64,000 nt of DNA, from contig NZ_ML703256.1 of the NCBI RefSeq assembly GCF_008520305.1, forward strand, positions 182,815 to 246,814. Direction: 5' to 3'. How positions within the stretch are numbered: the stretch's first letter is position 1; each line of letters begins with the position of its first letter. Under the pieces are notes generated by a model. It saw nothing but the letters and a program-made list of their open reading frames with translations, was not told where the DNA came from and did no database searches. Source of the DNA: Mesorhizobium sp. SARCC-RB16n. GTDB taxonomy: Bacteria; Pseudomonadota; Alphaproteobacteria; Rhizobiales; Rhizobiaceae. Below are positions 47,278 to 56,573 of this stretch, one piece after another. The position numbers were made by a program, and so were the translations under genes.

Positions 47278-48456
47278 TTGTCGTCGATAACGGGTAGTCC
47301 TTTGGTTCAGTCGGTTCTGTTCTTTGCCCTCGGCTTTCTCTGTGCCGGCTTTCTGGCGCTGATGGTGGCTCCGGCCGTCTGGCGGCGTGCCGTCGCCCTG
47401 ACCCGCAGGCGCATCGAAGCCTCCATCCCGCTGACACAAGCTGAAATCCAGGCCGACAAGGACCGGATCCGGGCCGAGTACGCCATGTCGACGCGTCGCC
47501 TTGAAATCAACGTCAAGACGTTGCGCGAAAAGGCGGCCGAACAGCTCGTCGAGATCAATCGAGGCCGCGAGGCGTTGAAGGCGCTGGCGGTCGAGCGCAC
47601 GGACAAGGACCGCGCGCTCGCCGAACTCGGCGCCAAGAGCGAAGCATTGCGGCAGCGCGAAGGGGAACTGCATCAGCTTTCGGAGCGGCTCAAGGAGACC
47701 GAACGAAAACTGGAAAGGCGGGCGCTCGAGCTCGAGAAGCTGGAGCACATGTATGACGACGCCAGTTTTGCTTCCAGCAGCCGACAGATCGAGCTCGTGG
47801 CCCGCGAATCCGAATTGCAGAAACTCGCCAGCGACATTTCGCTGCTGCGCGGCCAGCGCAAGGAAGCGGATCGGCGCAGCCAGGAGATCGCGGCTGAAAG
47901 CAAGGCTGCGCGCGATGCCCTGAAGGCCGAGAAGAAAAGGGCCGCCGAACTCGACAAGAAGGTCGAGCGGCTGCTGGCAACGCTCGCCGACCGTGAGGAC
48001 AAGCTTGATCGGCGCGAAAAGGAGTTGGCGCGGTTGCGGGAAAAAGCGAAAGTCGACGACGGCGCACCGGCCTTGCGGCTGGTCGGCAAACCCGATGAGG
48101 CAGGCCGGCATGACGAGGCCGGCAAGCGCGACGATGTGGACCTGGCGATCGCCAAGCTCGACGGCGACCGCGAACGGCTGGAGGCCAGGCTGACGGCGCT
48201 GGCGCGCGAGAACAAGCGCCTGAAGGCGGATCTCGGCGCCGCGGCGTCGTCGGGTTTGACGAATGGCAATGGTGCCGCGCTGCGTGAGCAGATGAACGAA
48301 CTGGCGGCGGAGGTCGTCCATCTGACGGCCAAGCTCGAAGGACCCGATTCACCAATCGCCAAGGCGCTGGCGGCACCGCAGGACAACCGCTCCGCCGGCC
48401 ACGACCGCAGCCTCGCTGACCGCGTGCGCGCCCTGCAGAAGGCGGAAGCCAACTGA
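47278..48456 (+). CDS. membrane-anchored coiled-coil protein
   Basis: 392 residues. One N-terminal membrane helix (SVLFFALGFLCAGFLALMV), then about 300 residues of heptad-like, Lys/Glu/Arg-rich helix (for example REKAAEQLVEINRGREALKAL), then a looser tail. Topology suggests an inner-membrane anchor with a cytoplasmic rod. I know no functional family; such proteins are common in the Rhizobiales. No ATG precedes the membrane helix. The start is a TTG, 47278 or 47302, neither with a good ribosome site. Confidence 0.75.
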   Translation: MSSITGSPLVQSVLFFALGFLCAGFLALMVAPAVWRRAVALTRRRIEASIPLTQAEIQADKDRIRAEYAMSTRRLEINVKTLREKAAEQLVEINRGREALKALAVERTDKDRALAELGAKSEALRQREGELHQLSERLKETERKLERRALELEKLEHMYDDASFASSSRQIELVARESELQKLASDISLLRGQRKEADRRSQEIAAESKAARDALKAEKKRAAELDKKVERLLATLADREDKLDRREKELARLREKAKVDDGAPALRLVGKPDEAGRHDEAGKRDDVDLAIAKLDGDRERLEARLTALARENKRLKADLGAAASSGLTNGNGAALREQMNELAAEVVHLTAKLEGPDSPIAKALAAPQDNRSAGHDRSLADRVRALQKAEAN

Positions 48457-48501
48457 CGGTTGCGGGCTGGCCGCTTTCGCCGCGTCCTGGCTCACACGCC
48501 G

Positions 48502-49296
48502 TCAGCGCGAGAAATGATGCAGGGCAATGGCTGAGGCGGCAGCGACGTTCAAGCTGTCGAAGCCTTTCGACATGGTGATCCGCATTGTTTGCAAGCGGGC
48601 AAGCAGGCTTTCGGGCAGGCCTTCGCCCTCCGTGCCGAGATAGAGCGCCAGGCGCTCGCCGCGCCGTGCGTCGCGTATGTCGATCCGGCCGCGCGGTGAC
48701 AGTGCGAACTGGTCATAGCCCCGCCGATCGAGGTCCGCCGTGAAGTCGGCCGTATCGGTGAAGGACGCGAAAGGGATCTTGAGAGCGGCGCCGACCGAAA
48801 CCCGGATCGCCTTGCGGTACAGCGGATCGCAGCATGTCGCGTCCATCAGCACCGCATCGGCGCCGAAAGCGGCGGCGTTGCGGAAGATCGAACCCATATT
48901 GTCATGATTGGCGATGCCGACAAGCACGACGACCAAGGCTTGAGCGGGCAAGGCATCCAGCAATGAAGCGGCCGGGTGCGGTGTCTCCTTGCGACCGATG
49001 GCCAGGATGCCGCGATGCATGTAGAATCCGGCAATGGCGTCCATCACAGCACCGGCGACAACGTAGACCGGCAGGTCGGCTTGTGCCTTGCGCAGGATAT
49101 CCTCCAGGCCGCCCAGCCGGTTTTCCAGGATCAGGATGGATTCGGCGCTGAAGCGGCTCGACGACAAAAGCAGGTCGAGCACCACCTTGCCTTCGGCGAC
49201 GAAGCGGCCTTGCCGGCCCGCCAGATCACGCTCGCGGATATCGAGATAGGCAGCGACACGTGGGTCGCGTGGATCGTCGATGCGAATTGGGTCCAT
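48502..49296 (-). CDS. TrmH/SpoU-family RNA methyltransferase
   Basis: 264 residues, SPOUT fold with the trefoil-knot motifs 1 (NHDNMGSIFRNAAAFG), 2 (LYLGTEGEGLP) and 3 (SLNVAAASAIALH). The N-terminal 100 residues are the substrate-binding part (RFVAEGKVVLDLLL), as in 23S rRNA 2'-O-methyltransferases. The exact target nucleotide is not decidable. It follows a strong hairpin that ends the ArsR transcript. Confidence 0.92.
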   Translation of the reverse strand: MDPIRIDDPRDPRVAAYLDIRERDLAGRQGRFVAEGKVVLDLLLSSSRFSAESILILENRLGGLEDILRKAQADLPVYVVAGAVMDAIAGFYMHRGILAIGRKETPHPAASLLDALPAQALVVVLVGIANHDNMGSIFRNAAAFGADAVLMDATCCDPLYRKAIRVSVGAALKIPFASFTDTADFTADLDRRGYDQFALSPRGRIDIRDARRGERLALYLGTEGEGLPESLLARLQTMRITMSKGFDSLNVAAASAIALHHFSR

Positions 49297-49315
49297 GTCC
49301 CGCTCAACAATAAAG

Positions 49316-49355
49316 AGCGCGGTTCGTGTGCCGGGAAAGACACACGAACCACGCT
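49316..49355 (-). terminator. long-stem hairpin between arsR-type and trmH-type genes
   Basis: AGCGCGGTTCGTGTG pairs with CACACGAACCACGCT (15 bases, one mismatch) around a 10-base loop. On the minus strand it is followed by CTTTATTGTT, consistent with termination of the ArsR-type transcript 43 bases after its stop. Confidence 0.65.
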
Positions 49356-49397
49356 CCGGAAATCGTCAGCGAGGTAAACGGCCGCGGTAGCGTCCGG

Positions 49398-49766
49398 TCA
49401 AGTCCCGGCGCGGCGCAACCTCTGCGCCATCTGGGACAGATCTTCCTTGCCGCTGCCGAAAATGCCATCAAGCATGGCGAGCAGTTCGCGCACTGCATCG
49501 GATTTGCAGGAATAATAGATCATCTGGCGATCGCGGCGGGTGTCCACGAGGTCGAGCGCCCGCAACTTGGCCAAGTGCTGTGAGAGGGCGGATTGGCTGA
49601 GCATCACCTTTTCGGCGATGGCGCCGACCGACATTTCACCGTCGATCAGATAGCTCATGATCAACAGCCGTTTTTCGTTGCCCATCAGCATCAGAAATTC
49701 GGCAGCCGATTCGGCGTTGGCGATTAGCTTTGTCGAGACCATTGATGCCCCATGCTCTTTGCTCAT
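49398..49766 (-). CDS. ArsR-family regulator (NolR-like)
   Basis: 122 residues. The winged helix has GEMSVGAIAEKVMLSQSALSQHLAKLRALDLVDTRRDRQMIYY, close to the NolR/BigR group of rhizobia. The metal-binding ELCVCDL cysteines of ArsR/SmtB sensors are absent, and I find no paired cysteines for a thiol switch, so it is likely ligand- or dosage-controlled. Start ATG 49766 or 49742. Confidence 0.88.
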   Translation of the reverse strand: MSKEHGASMVSTKLIANAESAAEFLMLMGNEKRLLIMSYLIDGEMSVGAIAEKVMLSQSALSQHLAKLRALDLVDTRRDRQMIYYSCKSDAVRELLAMLDGIFGSGKEDLSQMAQRLRRAGT

Positions 49767-49906
49767 CGAGGCGCCATGGGGGCAATGGTGCCTGAATCCA
49801 TAAATTCACTTGTGAAGGTGCCGACGAGTCAGCACCACATCTAAGCCTAGAACATTTCTTTCAAATCTCAAGCGTTGCTTTTGATCAAATGCAATTTAGT
49901 TTCGTC

Positions 49907-50677
49907 TTATGCCTCCGATGCGGTCCTGCCGGCCTTGGCCATTTCGACCAGCGCGGGACGTAATTCAGAAGCCTTTACCAGTGGTTGCGGGAAGAATACC
50001 CGGCAAACATTGTCGCCCGACACCAGATCCATGCCATCGGCGTCCAAACCGGCAATGGTCCAGCCATCGCCGGCTGCCTTGGCGAAATGGCGGGCATAGA
50101 TGGCGATCGCGTCGAGATGATCCTTATTCATGTGTTCGACGGCCGATTGTTCGCTTCCGGCGAGTTCCTCGATGATGGGCCCATTGGTGAGGAGGTCGGG
50201 CCGTTCGAGCAGATAGGCCTTGCCGAAACCACCGTTGAGGCTGGCGCGTTGCGGCTCAAAGCGAAAGATTGAAAAGTCGCCGAGCCCGGCATAGAGGCTC
50301 GCCTTGGGATTGCGGTTGAGATAGCGGCGCTCGGCACGGGCATGCGCCTGCGAGCCGCGCTCCAGCCGCGATGCCTGGCAGATCAGCATCAGCCGCGGAT
50401 GCGCCAGTGGATCGCCTTTGCCGGGCTCGCCAAGCAACAGGGAACAGCGCGGATCGGCAAGCAGGGCCGACGTGTGCGCCGCGAGCATCGACACCAGGAT
50501 GAGCGGCGCGCCGTCGACGTCGGTGGCGACGCCGACCCGGCTCGCCAGTGGCGATCCGGTCTGTGGTTCCAGCACCGCCAGGGCGCCGAAACGGGCACTG
50601 CGCAGAAGCGTTTTCGCCAACCGGATCGCCTCGGCGTCGGTCTCGCGGATCACATCCTTATTTTGATTTTGCTGCAT
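49907..50677 (-). CDS. HugZ-like heme-utilisation protein (split-barrel plus DUF2470)
   Basis: 256 residues. The N-terminal FMN-binding-like split barrel has SPLASRVGVATDVDGAPLILVSMLAAHT, and the C-terminal DUF2470 domain has EQSAVEHMNKDHLDAIAIYARHF. HugZ-type proteins bind or degrade heme, the C-terminal part supplying the heme-ligand histidine. Whether this one is active cannot be told. ATG 50677 was chosen; a GTG five codons upstream is possible. Confidence 0.82.
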   Translation of the reverse strand: MQQNQNKDVIRETDAEAIRLAKTLLRSARFGALAVLEPQTGSPLASRVGVATDVDGAPLILVSMLAAHTSALLADPRCSLLLGEPGKGDPLAHPRLMLICQASRLERGSQAHARAERRYLNRNPKASLYAGLGDFSIFRFEPQRASLNGGFGKAYLLERPDLLTNGPIIEELAGSEQSAVEHMNKDHLDAIAIYARHFAKAAGDGWTIAGLDADGMDLVSGDNVCRVFFPQPLVKASELRPALVEMAKAGRTASEA

Positions 50678-50746
50678 CAAAACGCTCGCCACAATTTGTC
50701 TCGCCTATCGGTGTCGGCGGCCGGACTTCCGGCAGTTCGGCTGGCG

Positions 50747-51508
50747 CTACTTTGGCGCCATGCGGATGGCGCCGTCCAGGCGGATGGTCTCGCCGTTCAG
50801 CATCTGGTTTTCGATGATGTGCAGGGCAAGTGCGGCATATTCGGATGGTTCGCCGAGGCGTGACGGGAAGGGCACGGCGGCGCCCAGCGAATCCTGAACT
50901 TCCTGCGGCATGCCGGCCATCATCGGCGTCTTGAAGATGCCGGGCGCGATGGTGCAGACCCGAATGCCGGAACGGGCGAGATCACGCGCCACGGGTAGCG
51001 TCATGCCGACCACGCCGCCCTTGGAGGCCGAATAGGCCGCCTGGCCGATCTGGCCGTCATAGGCGGCGACCGAGGCGGTGTTGACGATAACGCCGCGCTC
51101 ACCGCCCTGCAGCGGCTCGAGTTTCGCGGCGCGGTCGGCGACCAGGCGGATCATGTTGAAGGTGCCGATCAGATTGACCTCGATCACCTTGCGGTATTGG
51201 TCGAGCGGATGCGGGCCATCCTTGCCGATCGTCTTCACGCCAATGGCGATGCCGGCGCAATTGACCAGGATGCGCGGCTCGCCCAGCGCGGCGGCGACAT
51301 CGGAGAGGGCGGCGGCGGTACTGTCGGCGCTGCTGACGTCGCACTGGACCGCGATGCCGCCGATGTCGGCCGCGACCTTGGCCGCGCGCTCGATGCCAAC
51401 GTCGAAGATGGCGACGCGGGCTCCCTTGACGACAAGCGCGCGAGCGGTTGCCTCGCCAAGGCCGGAGCCGCCGCCGGTCACGATCGCTATCTGGCCGTTG
51501 GGATTCAT
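50747..51508 (-). CDS. short-chain dehydrogenase (3-hydroxyacyl-CoA dehydrogenase type 2-like)
   Basis: 253 residues. [15 protein letters not shown] cofactor motif, NCAGIA, catalytic Ser in [24 protein letters not shown] with Tyr and Lys, and C-terminal [17 protein letters not shown]. The [11 protein letters not shown] and [10 protein letters not shown] patterns are those of the HSD17B10/type-2 hydroxyacyl-CoA group. It stands alone, with no other fatty-acid genes nearby. Confidence 0.9.
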   Translation of the reverse strand: MNPNGQIAIVTGGGSGLGEATARALVVKGARVAIFDVGIERAAKVAADIGGIAVQCDVSSADSTAAALSDVAAALGEPRILVNCAGIAIGVKTIGKDGPHPLDQYRKVIEVNLIGTFNMIRLVADRAAKLEPLQGGERGVIVNTASVAAYDGQIGQAAYSASKGGVVGMTLPVARDLARSGIRVCTIAPGIFKTPMMAGMPQEVQDSLGAAVPFPSRLGEPSEYAALALHIIENQMLNGETIRLDGAIRMAPK

Positions 51509-51592
51509 GGCGTCATCCTTCCTGTGAGCATGGGCTTCCTATGAGAACAGGGACGGATCAGGCCCGGATCGACGGGCCAGGTCAAGCCATCG

Positions 51593-52117
51593 CTAGACGT
51601 GCTCGGCGACCCTGGCCTGGCTGGCGTGACCGACCTCGCCCGTGAGCCTGGCAACCGCGCCCGGCTTGATCTCGTGCGACAAAAGGCGGTCGAGGTCGAC
51701 AGGCCGCGGCATCGAAATCTGGCCGCGCGGAATGCGCTTGAAGCCGAGCGGCCCGTAATAGGGCTCGTCTCCGACCAGGATCACGGCGGGTGCACCGGCC
51801 TTAGCGGCCGCCTCCAGCGCGATTGCCACCAGCCGGCGGCCGATGCCGAGATTCTTGAAGGCCGGCCGTACCGCGAGCGGCCCAAGCATCAGCGCCCGGC
51901 CGGCACCGGCCGCTATACGCGTCATGCGCACCGAGGCGACGACGAGGTCGCCGTCGACAGCGACGAAGGAGAGGGCGCGCTCGTGGCCGCCGGCCTCGCG
52001 GATCTTGTAGGCGGCCAGGACGAAACGGCCGGGGCCGAAGGCCTCGTCGTTGATGGCTTCGATTTGAGGGTCGTGCGCCGGGGTTTCCGGCAGGTACTTC
52101 ACGTCGGCAAGGCTCAT
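51593..52117 (-). CDS. GNAT-family N-acetyltransferase
   Basis: 174 residues. The acetyl-CoA motif A is MLGPLAVRPAFKNLGIGRRLVAIALEAA, and VGDEPYYGPLGFKRIP closes the fold. The family layout matches YhbS-like predicted acetyltransferases. ATG 52117 is chosen; the frame extends upstream without a start signal. Confidence 0.88.
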   Translation of the reverse strand: MSLADVKYLPETPAHDPQIEAINDEAFGPGRFVLAAYKIREAGGHERALSFVAVDGDLVVASVRMTRIAAGAGRALMLGPLAVRPAFKNLGIGRRLVAIALEAAAKAGAPAVILVGDEPYYGPLGFKRIPRGQISMPRPVDLDRLLSHEIKPGAVARLTGEVGHASQARVAEHV

Positions 52118-52384
52118 GGTCTTTGCGTTCCGGTAGAGGAGGAAAGGTTGCTGCAAACGGCAGCATTCGCCAGTCAGCGCTTCATCAAGCGCGGGCGCCC
52201 TTTCGTCGTCGGTCAAACCGGATCAAGGCAAAGTCGAACATGCGGAGTGTCCGCTAGCATCAATTTTGCGCCGCCGCAATCGACCCGTTCGCTGGTCCTA
52301 CCGATTGACGATGTGTTCAGCCCTGGATGATTTCCGCCTTACCGCATCGCGCCCTACATGACGGGAAACGCGAAAGGACAATTC

Positions 52385-53377
52385 ATGGGATTACTCGTCG
52401 ATGGCAAATGGCAGGACCGCTGGTACGACACGAAGAACAGCGGCGGCAAGTTCGAGCGGGCGCAGTCGCGGTGGCGCGACTGGATCACGCGCGACGGCGA
52501 GCCCGCCAAAGAACGGAGCCGCGGCTTCAAGGCGGAGCCCGGCCGCTATCACCTCTATGTCTCGCTCGCCTGTCCGTGGGCGCACCGGACGCTGATTTTT
52601 CGCGCGCTGAAGAAGCTGGACGCTATTATTTCGGTATCGGTGGTGCACCATTTCATGGGCGCCGATGGCTGGACGTTCGTGGCCGAGGACGGCGCGACAG
52701 GGGACACGCTCTACGGCCTCGACTTCCTGCGCCAGATCTACACCAGGGCCGATCCAGCCTATTCGGGCCGGGTGACGGTGCCGGTGCTTTGGGACAAGAA
52801 GGAACAGACTATCGTCTCCAACGAATCCTCCGAGATCATCCGGATGCTCAATTCGGCCTTCGACGAATGGGGTGATGCGAGCCTCGACTTCTACCCGGAA
52901 GCCTTGCGTGGCGAGATCGACGCGATCAATGCGCTGGTCTATCCCGCAGTCAACAACGGCGTCTATCGCGCCGGCTTTGCCACCACGCAAACCGCCTATG
53001 AAGAAGCGTTCGGCGAGCTGTTTTCGACGCTGGATGCGCTGGAGGATCGCCTTTCCAGGCAACGCTATCTGGTTGGTGAGCGCATCACCGAGGCCGACTG
53101 GCGGCTGTTCACCACTCTGGTGCGCTTCGACCCGGTCTATGTCGGCCACTTCAAGTGCAATTTGCGCCGCATCGCTGACTATCCGAACCTGTCGAACTAT
53201 CTGCGCGACCTCTATCAGGTGCGTGGTGTCGCCGAGACAGTGAACCTGCACCACATCAAGGCGCATTATTACGGCAGCCACGAGACCATCAATCCGACCC
53301 GGATCGTGCCGGTGGGACCGGAACTGGACTATGGCGCGCCGCATGATCGGGCGCAGTTCAGGAAGGCCGCGGCCTGA
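52385..53377 (+). CDS. glutathionyl-hydroquinone reductase (omega/xi-class GST)
   Basis: 330 residues. The catalytic Cys is in YVSLACPWAHRTLIF, the hallmark of glutathionyl-hydroquinone reductases (YqjG/PcpF type), which reduce glutathionyl-hydroquinones. VVHHFMGADGWTF and the ITEADWRLFTTLVRFD C-terminal domain segment also fit. AAAGGA lies eight bases before ATG 52385; an in-frame ATG at 52358 is less likely. Confidence 0.93.
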   Translation: MGLLVDGKWQDRWYDTKNSGGKFERAQSRWRDWITRDGEPAKERSRGFKAEPGRYHLYVSLACPWAHRTLIFRALKKLDAIISVSVVHHFMGADGWTFVAEDGATGDTLYGLDFLRQIYTRADPAYSGRVTVPVLWDKKEQTIVSNESSEIIRMLNSAFDEWGDASLDFYPEALRGEIDAINALVYPAVNNGVYRAGFATTQTAYEEAFGELFSTLDALEDRLSRQRYLVGERITEADWRLFTTLVRFDPVYVGHFKCNLRRIADYPNLSNYLRDLYQVRGVAETVNLHHIKAHYYGSHETINPTRIVPVGPELDYGAPHDRAQFRKAAA

Positions 53378-53378
53378 C

Positions 53379-53876
53379 CTACCAGTATGCTGACGCCGGC
53401 TCGCCCAGAAAAACCTCGGCGATCCGCCGCAGCGTTGCCGGCGTCGTGCCTTCGGGCAAGCGATCGAGCGGGAAAAAGCCGGCCTCGGCGATTTCATGAT
53501 CGGGCAGCTTCGGTGCGGTCTGGCTGAAATTTTCGATGAGATAGAGGCCGACGTGGTCGCGCCGGCTGGCCCGGCGGTTGAAGTGCATCGACTTCAGCAC
53601 CGGCGTGGCGGCCAGCGCGATGTTGCCCTCTTCGGCGAGTTCGCGGGCCAGCGCCTCTACCATTGTCTCGCCAACCTCGACGCCGCCGCCGGGAAGCTGC
53701 CAGCCAGGCACATAGGTATGGCGGATGAGGAAAACGGAATTGGCCGCAGCATCGTGGATCAGGCCGCGCACACCGAGCGTCATCGGCCGCCGCAGCACGA
53801 AATAGAGATGGAACAGCCGGGCCCTCAAACCCGCCCAGCCGGTTTGTTGGAACGGAGCCTCCTCATCGGTCGCCAT
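53379..53876 (-). CDS. Nudix hydrolase
   Basis: 165 residues. The Nudix box GGGVEVGETMVEALARELAEEGNI is complete (Gx5Ex7REUxEExGU). The N-terminal 45 residues carry RARLFHLYFVLRRPMTLGVRGL, common to a rhizobial subgroup. Substrate, a nucleoside-diphosphate compound, is unknown. It ends one base after the stop of the convergent GST gene. Confidence 0.93.
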   Translation of the reverse strand: MATDEEAPFQQTGWAGLRARLFHLYFVLRRPMTLGVRGLIHDAAANSVFLIRHTYVPGWQLPGGGVEVGETMVEALARELAEEGNIALAATPVLKSMHFNRRASRRDHVGLYLIENFSQTAPKLPDHEIAEAGFFPLDRLPEGTTPATLRRIAEVFLGEPASAYW

Positions 53877-53929
53877 CAGTAGCGAAACCGTGGGTGGAAA
53901 GCCGCGTGCACGTCGCCTATGAAGGAGGA

Positions 53930-54859
53930 ATGTTCAGGCTCGCGCATATTTCCGATGTCCATTTGGGGCCGCTCCCCGATGTATCCTATCGCGATCTCGC
54001 GTCCAAGCGTGTGCTCGGCTATGTCAACTGGCAGCGCAATCGCCGCCGCCACATGCACGATGCCGTCATCGACGCCATCGTCGCCGACATCAAGGCGCAA
54101 AACCCGGACCATCTCGCCGTCACCGGCGACCTCGTCAACCTAGCGCTCGACGGCGAGATCGAGATGGCCAAACACTGGCTCGAGACGCTAGGGTCGCCGC
54201 ATGACGTTTCGGTCGTGCCGGGAAACCACGATGCCTATGTGCCCGGTGCCTTCGACAAGATCTGCCGGTCGTGGGCGGCGTGGATGAGCGGCGACGGGGT
54301 CAACACACCGGTCGATCGCAATGCCTTTCCGTATCTGCGCGTGCGCGGCAACGTCGCGCTGATCGGCGTCTCGACCGCTCGCGCCACCGCGCCCTTCATG
54401 GCCAACGGTTTCTTCATGGAGGGGCAGGCGGAGCGGCTCAGCAAGATCCTCGAGAACACGGCAAAGCAAGGGCTGTTTCGAGCGATCATGATCCATCACC
54501 CGCCGGTGCGGGGCGCCGTCTCCCAGCACAAGCGGCTGTTCGGCATCGCCCGTTTCCACAAGATCATTCGCCGCCACGGCGCGGAGCTTGTGCTGCACGG
54601 CCATTCGCATCTGCCGTCGCTGTTCCAGATAGGGCTTCGCGGTGCAAAGGTCCCGGTCGTCGGCGTCGCCGCCGCCGGCCAGGCGCCGGGGGGCAAACAT
54701 CCCGCCGCGCAGTACAATCTGTTCGATATCGACGGCGAAAAGGGAAACTGGCGCATCCGCCTGACGCGGCGCGGCCTGACCGGACCGTCCATACCGCCCT
54801 CCGATCTGCAGACCCTGGAACTCGGTGTCGAAGCCGGCGAGGCTATGGCCGCCAGTTGA
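53930..54859 (+). CDS. calcineurin-like metallophosphoesterase
   Basis: 309 residues. Metal motifs in order: HISDVHLGPL (DxH), AVTGDLVNLA (GDxx), VVPGNHDAYV (GNHD), MIHHPPVRG and LHGHSHLPSL (GHSH). This is the class III cyclic-nucleotide phosphodiesterase-like group, but the substrate is unknown. ATG 53930 sits almost on an AAGGAGGA sequence; a GTG at 53894 would add 12 residues. It overlaps the end of the convergent membrane-protein gene by 17 bases. Confidence 0.9.
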   Translation: MFRLAHISDVHLGPLPDVSYRDLASKRVLGYVNWQRNRRRHMHDAVIDAIVADIKAQNPDHLAVTGDLVNLALDGEIEMAKHWLETLGSPHDVSVVPGNHDAYVPGAFDKICRSWAAWMSGDGVNTPVDRNAFPYLRVRGNVALIGVSTARATAPFMANGFFMEGQAERLSKILENTAKQGLFRAIMIHHPPVRGAVSQHKRLFGIARFHKIIRRHGAELVLHGHSHLPSLFQIGLRGAKVPVVGVAAAGQAPGGKHPAAQYNLFDIDGEKGNWRIRLTRRGLTGPSIPPSDLQTLELGVEAGEAMAAS

Positions 54860-55457
54860 GAACCATGGCCGCCAGGCGGTCCCAGAACAGCGCGGCCGAT
54901 ACCGCGAGACCAACCAGTGCGCCGGCGGCGATCAGCCCAAGGCCGGACAGGAAGGCCGACCAGCCCTTGCCTCGCGTCGACGCCCGCAGCGGCGGCTCGG
55001 CTTCCGCGACCTGGGCGCGTCTCATGCCGGCGACCGCCGGCTCGACGCCACCCTCCATCATCCTTCGCCGCTCGACGATGCGCTCGGCGACGTAGCGCGT
55101 CACGGAATCGGCGACCGGCTTCATCTCTGTCGATTCGGCAAGCACGACACGGCCAATGCGAGTGTCCTTGAGGAAGCGGTAGGTGCGGCGGTCGCGTCCC
55201 ATCGCGACATGGCTGACGGCGTCGATCCACAGGCGCGGCTGCAGCCCCGAGGAGACGACAAAGTCGAAATTGTCCATGTCGGCTGGAACATCGGCAAAGA
55301 CGGGCGCGAGGTCCGCGGCCAGGAGGTCGAGGCGCATGCGGTGCGCCTCGCGCATGTCGACGACGACATCGTCGCGGTCGGCGAAGGCGTTCTTCACGTC
55401 ACGGATGGCATCGGACAGTTTGTTTGACGGATCGATCTTCTCGCCTGCGTCCTTCAT
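54843..55457 (-). CDS. small conserved membrane protein, putative CtrA target
   Basis: 204 residues. The first 170 residues are soluble and charged (DNFDFVVSSGLQPRLWIDAVSHVAMGRDRRTYRFL stands out), and a single C-terminal membrane helix (FLSGLGLIAAGALVGLAVSAALF) near residue 170 anchors it. Tail-anchored layout with the soluble domain in the cytoplasm is most likely. I recognise no named family. A perfect CtrA box lies 23 bases before the ATG. Confidence 0.82.
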   Translation of the reverse strand: MKDAGEKIDPSNKLSDAIRDVKNAFADRDDVVVDMREAHRMRLDLLAADLAPVFADVPADMDNFDFVVSSGLQPRLWIDAVSHVAMGRDRRTYRFLKDTRIGRVVLAESTEMKPVADSVTRYVAERIVERRRMMEGGVEPAVAGMRRAQVAEAEPPLRASTRGKGWSAFLSGLGLIAAGALVGLAVSAALFWDRLAAMVLNWRP

Positions 55458-55479
55458 CGGCGTCTGCCTCGCGGGTTGG

Positions 55480-55494
55480 TTAACACGCAGTTAA
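55480..55494. promoter_or_regulatory. perfect CtrA box (TTAA-N7-TTAA)
   Basis: TTAACACGCAGTTAA, exact to the CtrA consensus and also reading as a full site on the other strand. It lies 23-37 bases upstream of the start at 55457. If it overlaps the core promoter, repression is as likely as activation. Confidence 0.65.
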
Positions 55495-55565
55495 CACAGC
55501 CGCCGGCAAAATGCACTGGCGCGATCAAGGCGGCGAGGCGCCAGGGCGGTGTTTCACAGGAAGTG

Positions 55566-56366
55566 TCAGCCGGTCGCGGCGAGTTTCGGGCGCAAGGGCC
55601 TGGCGCGGCGGTTCATGTTGCGCTGGATGATCGTGGCGACCAGCCCGGGCGCCTCCTCGACCAGCATATGGCCAGCCCCCAGCACGTGGTGCACATGAAA
55701 GTGCACGGGTAGGTCATCCGTCTGGGTGACGGGCAACACGGCATCATCGCTTCCCCATACCACCATCACCGGCATGGCCAGCGTCTCCAACCGGTCGCGC
55801 GGGATAACGCCCTGCCGGTCGCCGCTGGTCATGGCGGCAGCAATCTCGATGAGCCTCTCCACCTGGCCGGGTCGCCCGCGCATGTCGCCAAGGGCATCCA
55901 CGGTGTGATCGATGGGCCGCGTCAGTGGTCCCGACATTGCCAAGAGGCACGCCCGGATGTCGGATGGGTCCCTTGCGGCGGCAAAGCGGCGCAACAGCGG
56001 GCCGTTGATCTCGGCGCCGAAGCCGCCAGGCGCCAGAAGGGTCAGAGACGCCACTTTCTCGGGCTCGGCCAGCGCCATCAGCGCCGCCACCGCGCCGCCC
56101 ATCGAATGGCCGACCAGATGAACGCGTTTCACCGATCGCGCGGTGAGATCGGCCAGGACGGCCCTTGCCGCCACCTTGGCCGGGCCGGCACCGGGGAAAT
56201 CGAGCGACAGCCCGTGCCCCGGAAGATCATAGGCCAGCGTGCGAGCGGAAGTCGGGAGGGAGGAAATCACCTCGCGCCAGACATGCTGGCAACCGCCGAA
56301 ACCATGCAGTAGAACGATGGTCTTCGAACCGGCGCCTTGTTCGGCGGCATGAAGCGATGAAATCAT
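55566..56366 (-). CDS. alpha/beta hydrolase
   Basis: 266 residues. Oxyanion segment LLHGFGGCQHVW, nucleophile elbow LVGHSMGGAVAAL (Ser), Asp in VVWGSDDAVLP, and His in GAGHMLVEEAP. The layout is that of the dihydrolipoamide-acetyltransferase-like/MhpC group. The ATG at 56366 gives the normal N-terminus. Substrate unknown. Confidence 0.9.
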   Translation of the reverse strand: MISSLHAAEQGAGSKTIVLLHGFGGCQHVWREVISSLPTSARTLAYDLPGHGLSLDFPGAGPAKVAARAVLADLTARSVKRVHLVGHSMGGAVAALMALAEPEKVASLTLLAPGGFGAEINGPLLRRFAAARDPSDIRACLLAMSGPLTRPIDHTVDALGDMRGRPGQVERLIEIAAAMTSGDRQGVIPRDRLETLAMPVMVVWGSDDAVLPVTQTDDLPVHFHVHHVLGAGHMLVEEAPGLVATIIQRNMNRRARPLRPKLAATG

Positions 56367-56573
56367 GAAGCTGGGGGCTTGTTGCAGGGCTATGAGAAAC
56401 GGGAGACCACAGTCAATTGCGGCTGGATTGCGCCTCGTCCAGCGCGATGGCCAGTAAAATTTTCGCGATTTGTACGGTTGATGACAAAACTCACCAGCCA
56501 ACCGACATTCGATGATCGGTGCGTACGAAATCGACAATGGTCGGCGGGACGAGCCCGTCGACGTTGCTTGGCG

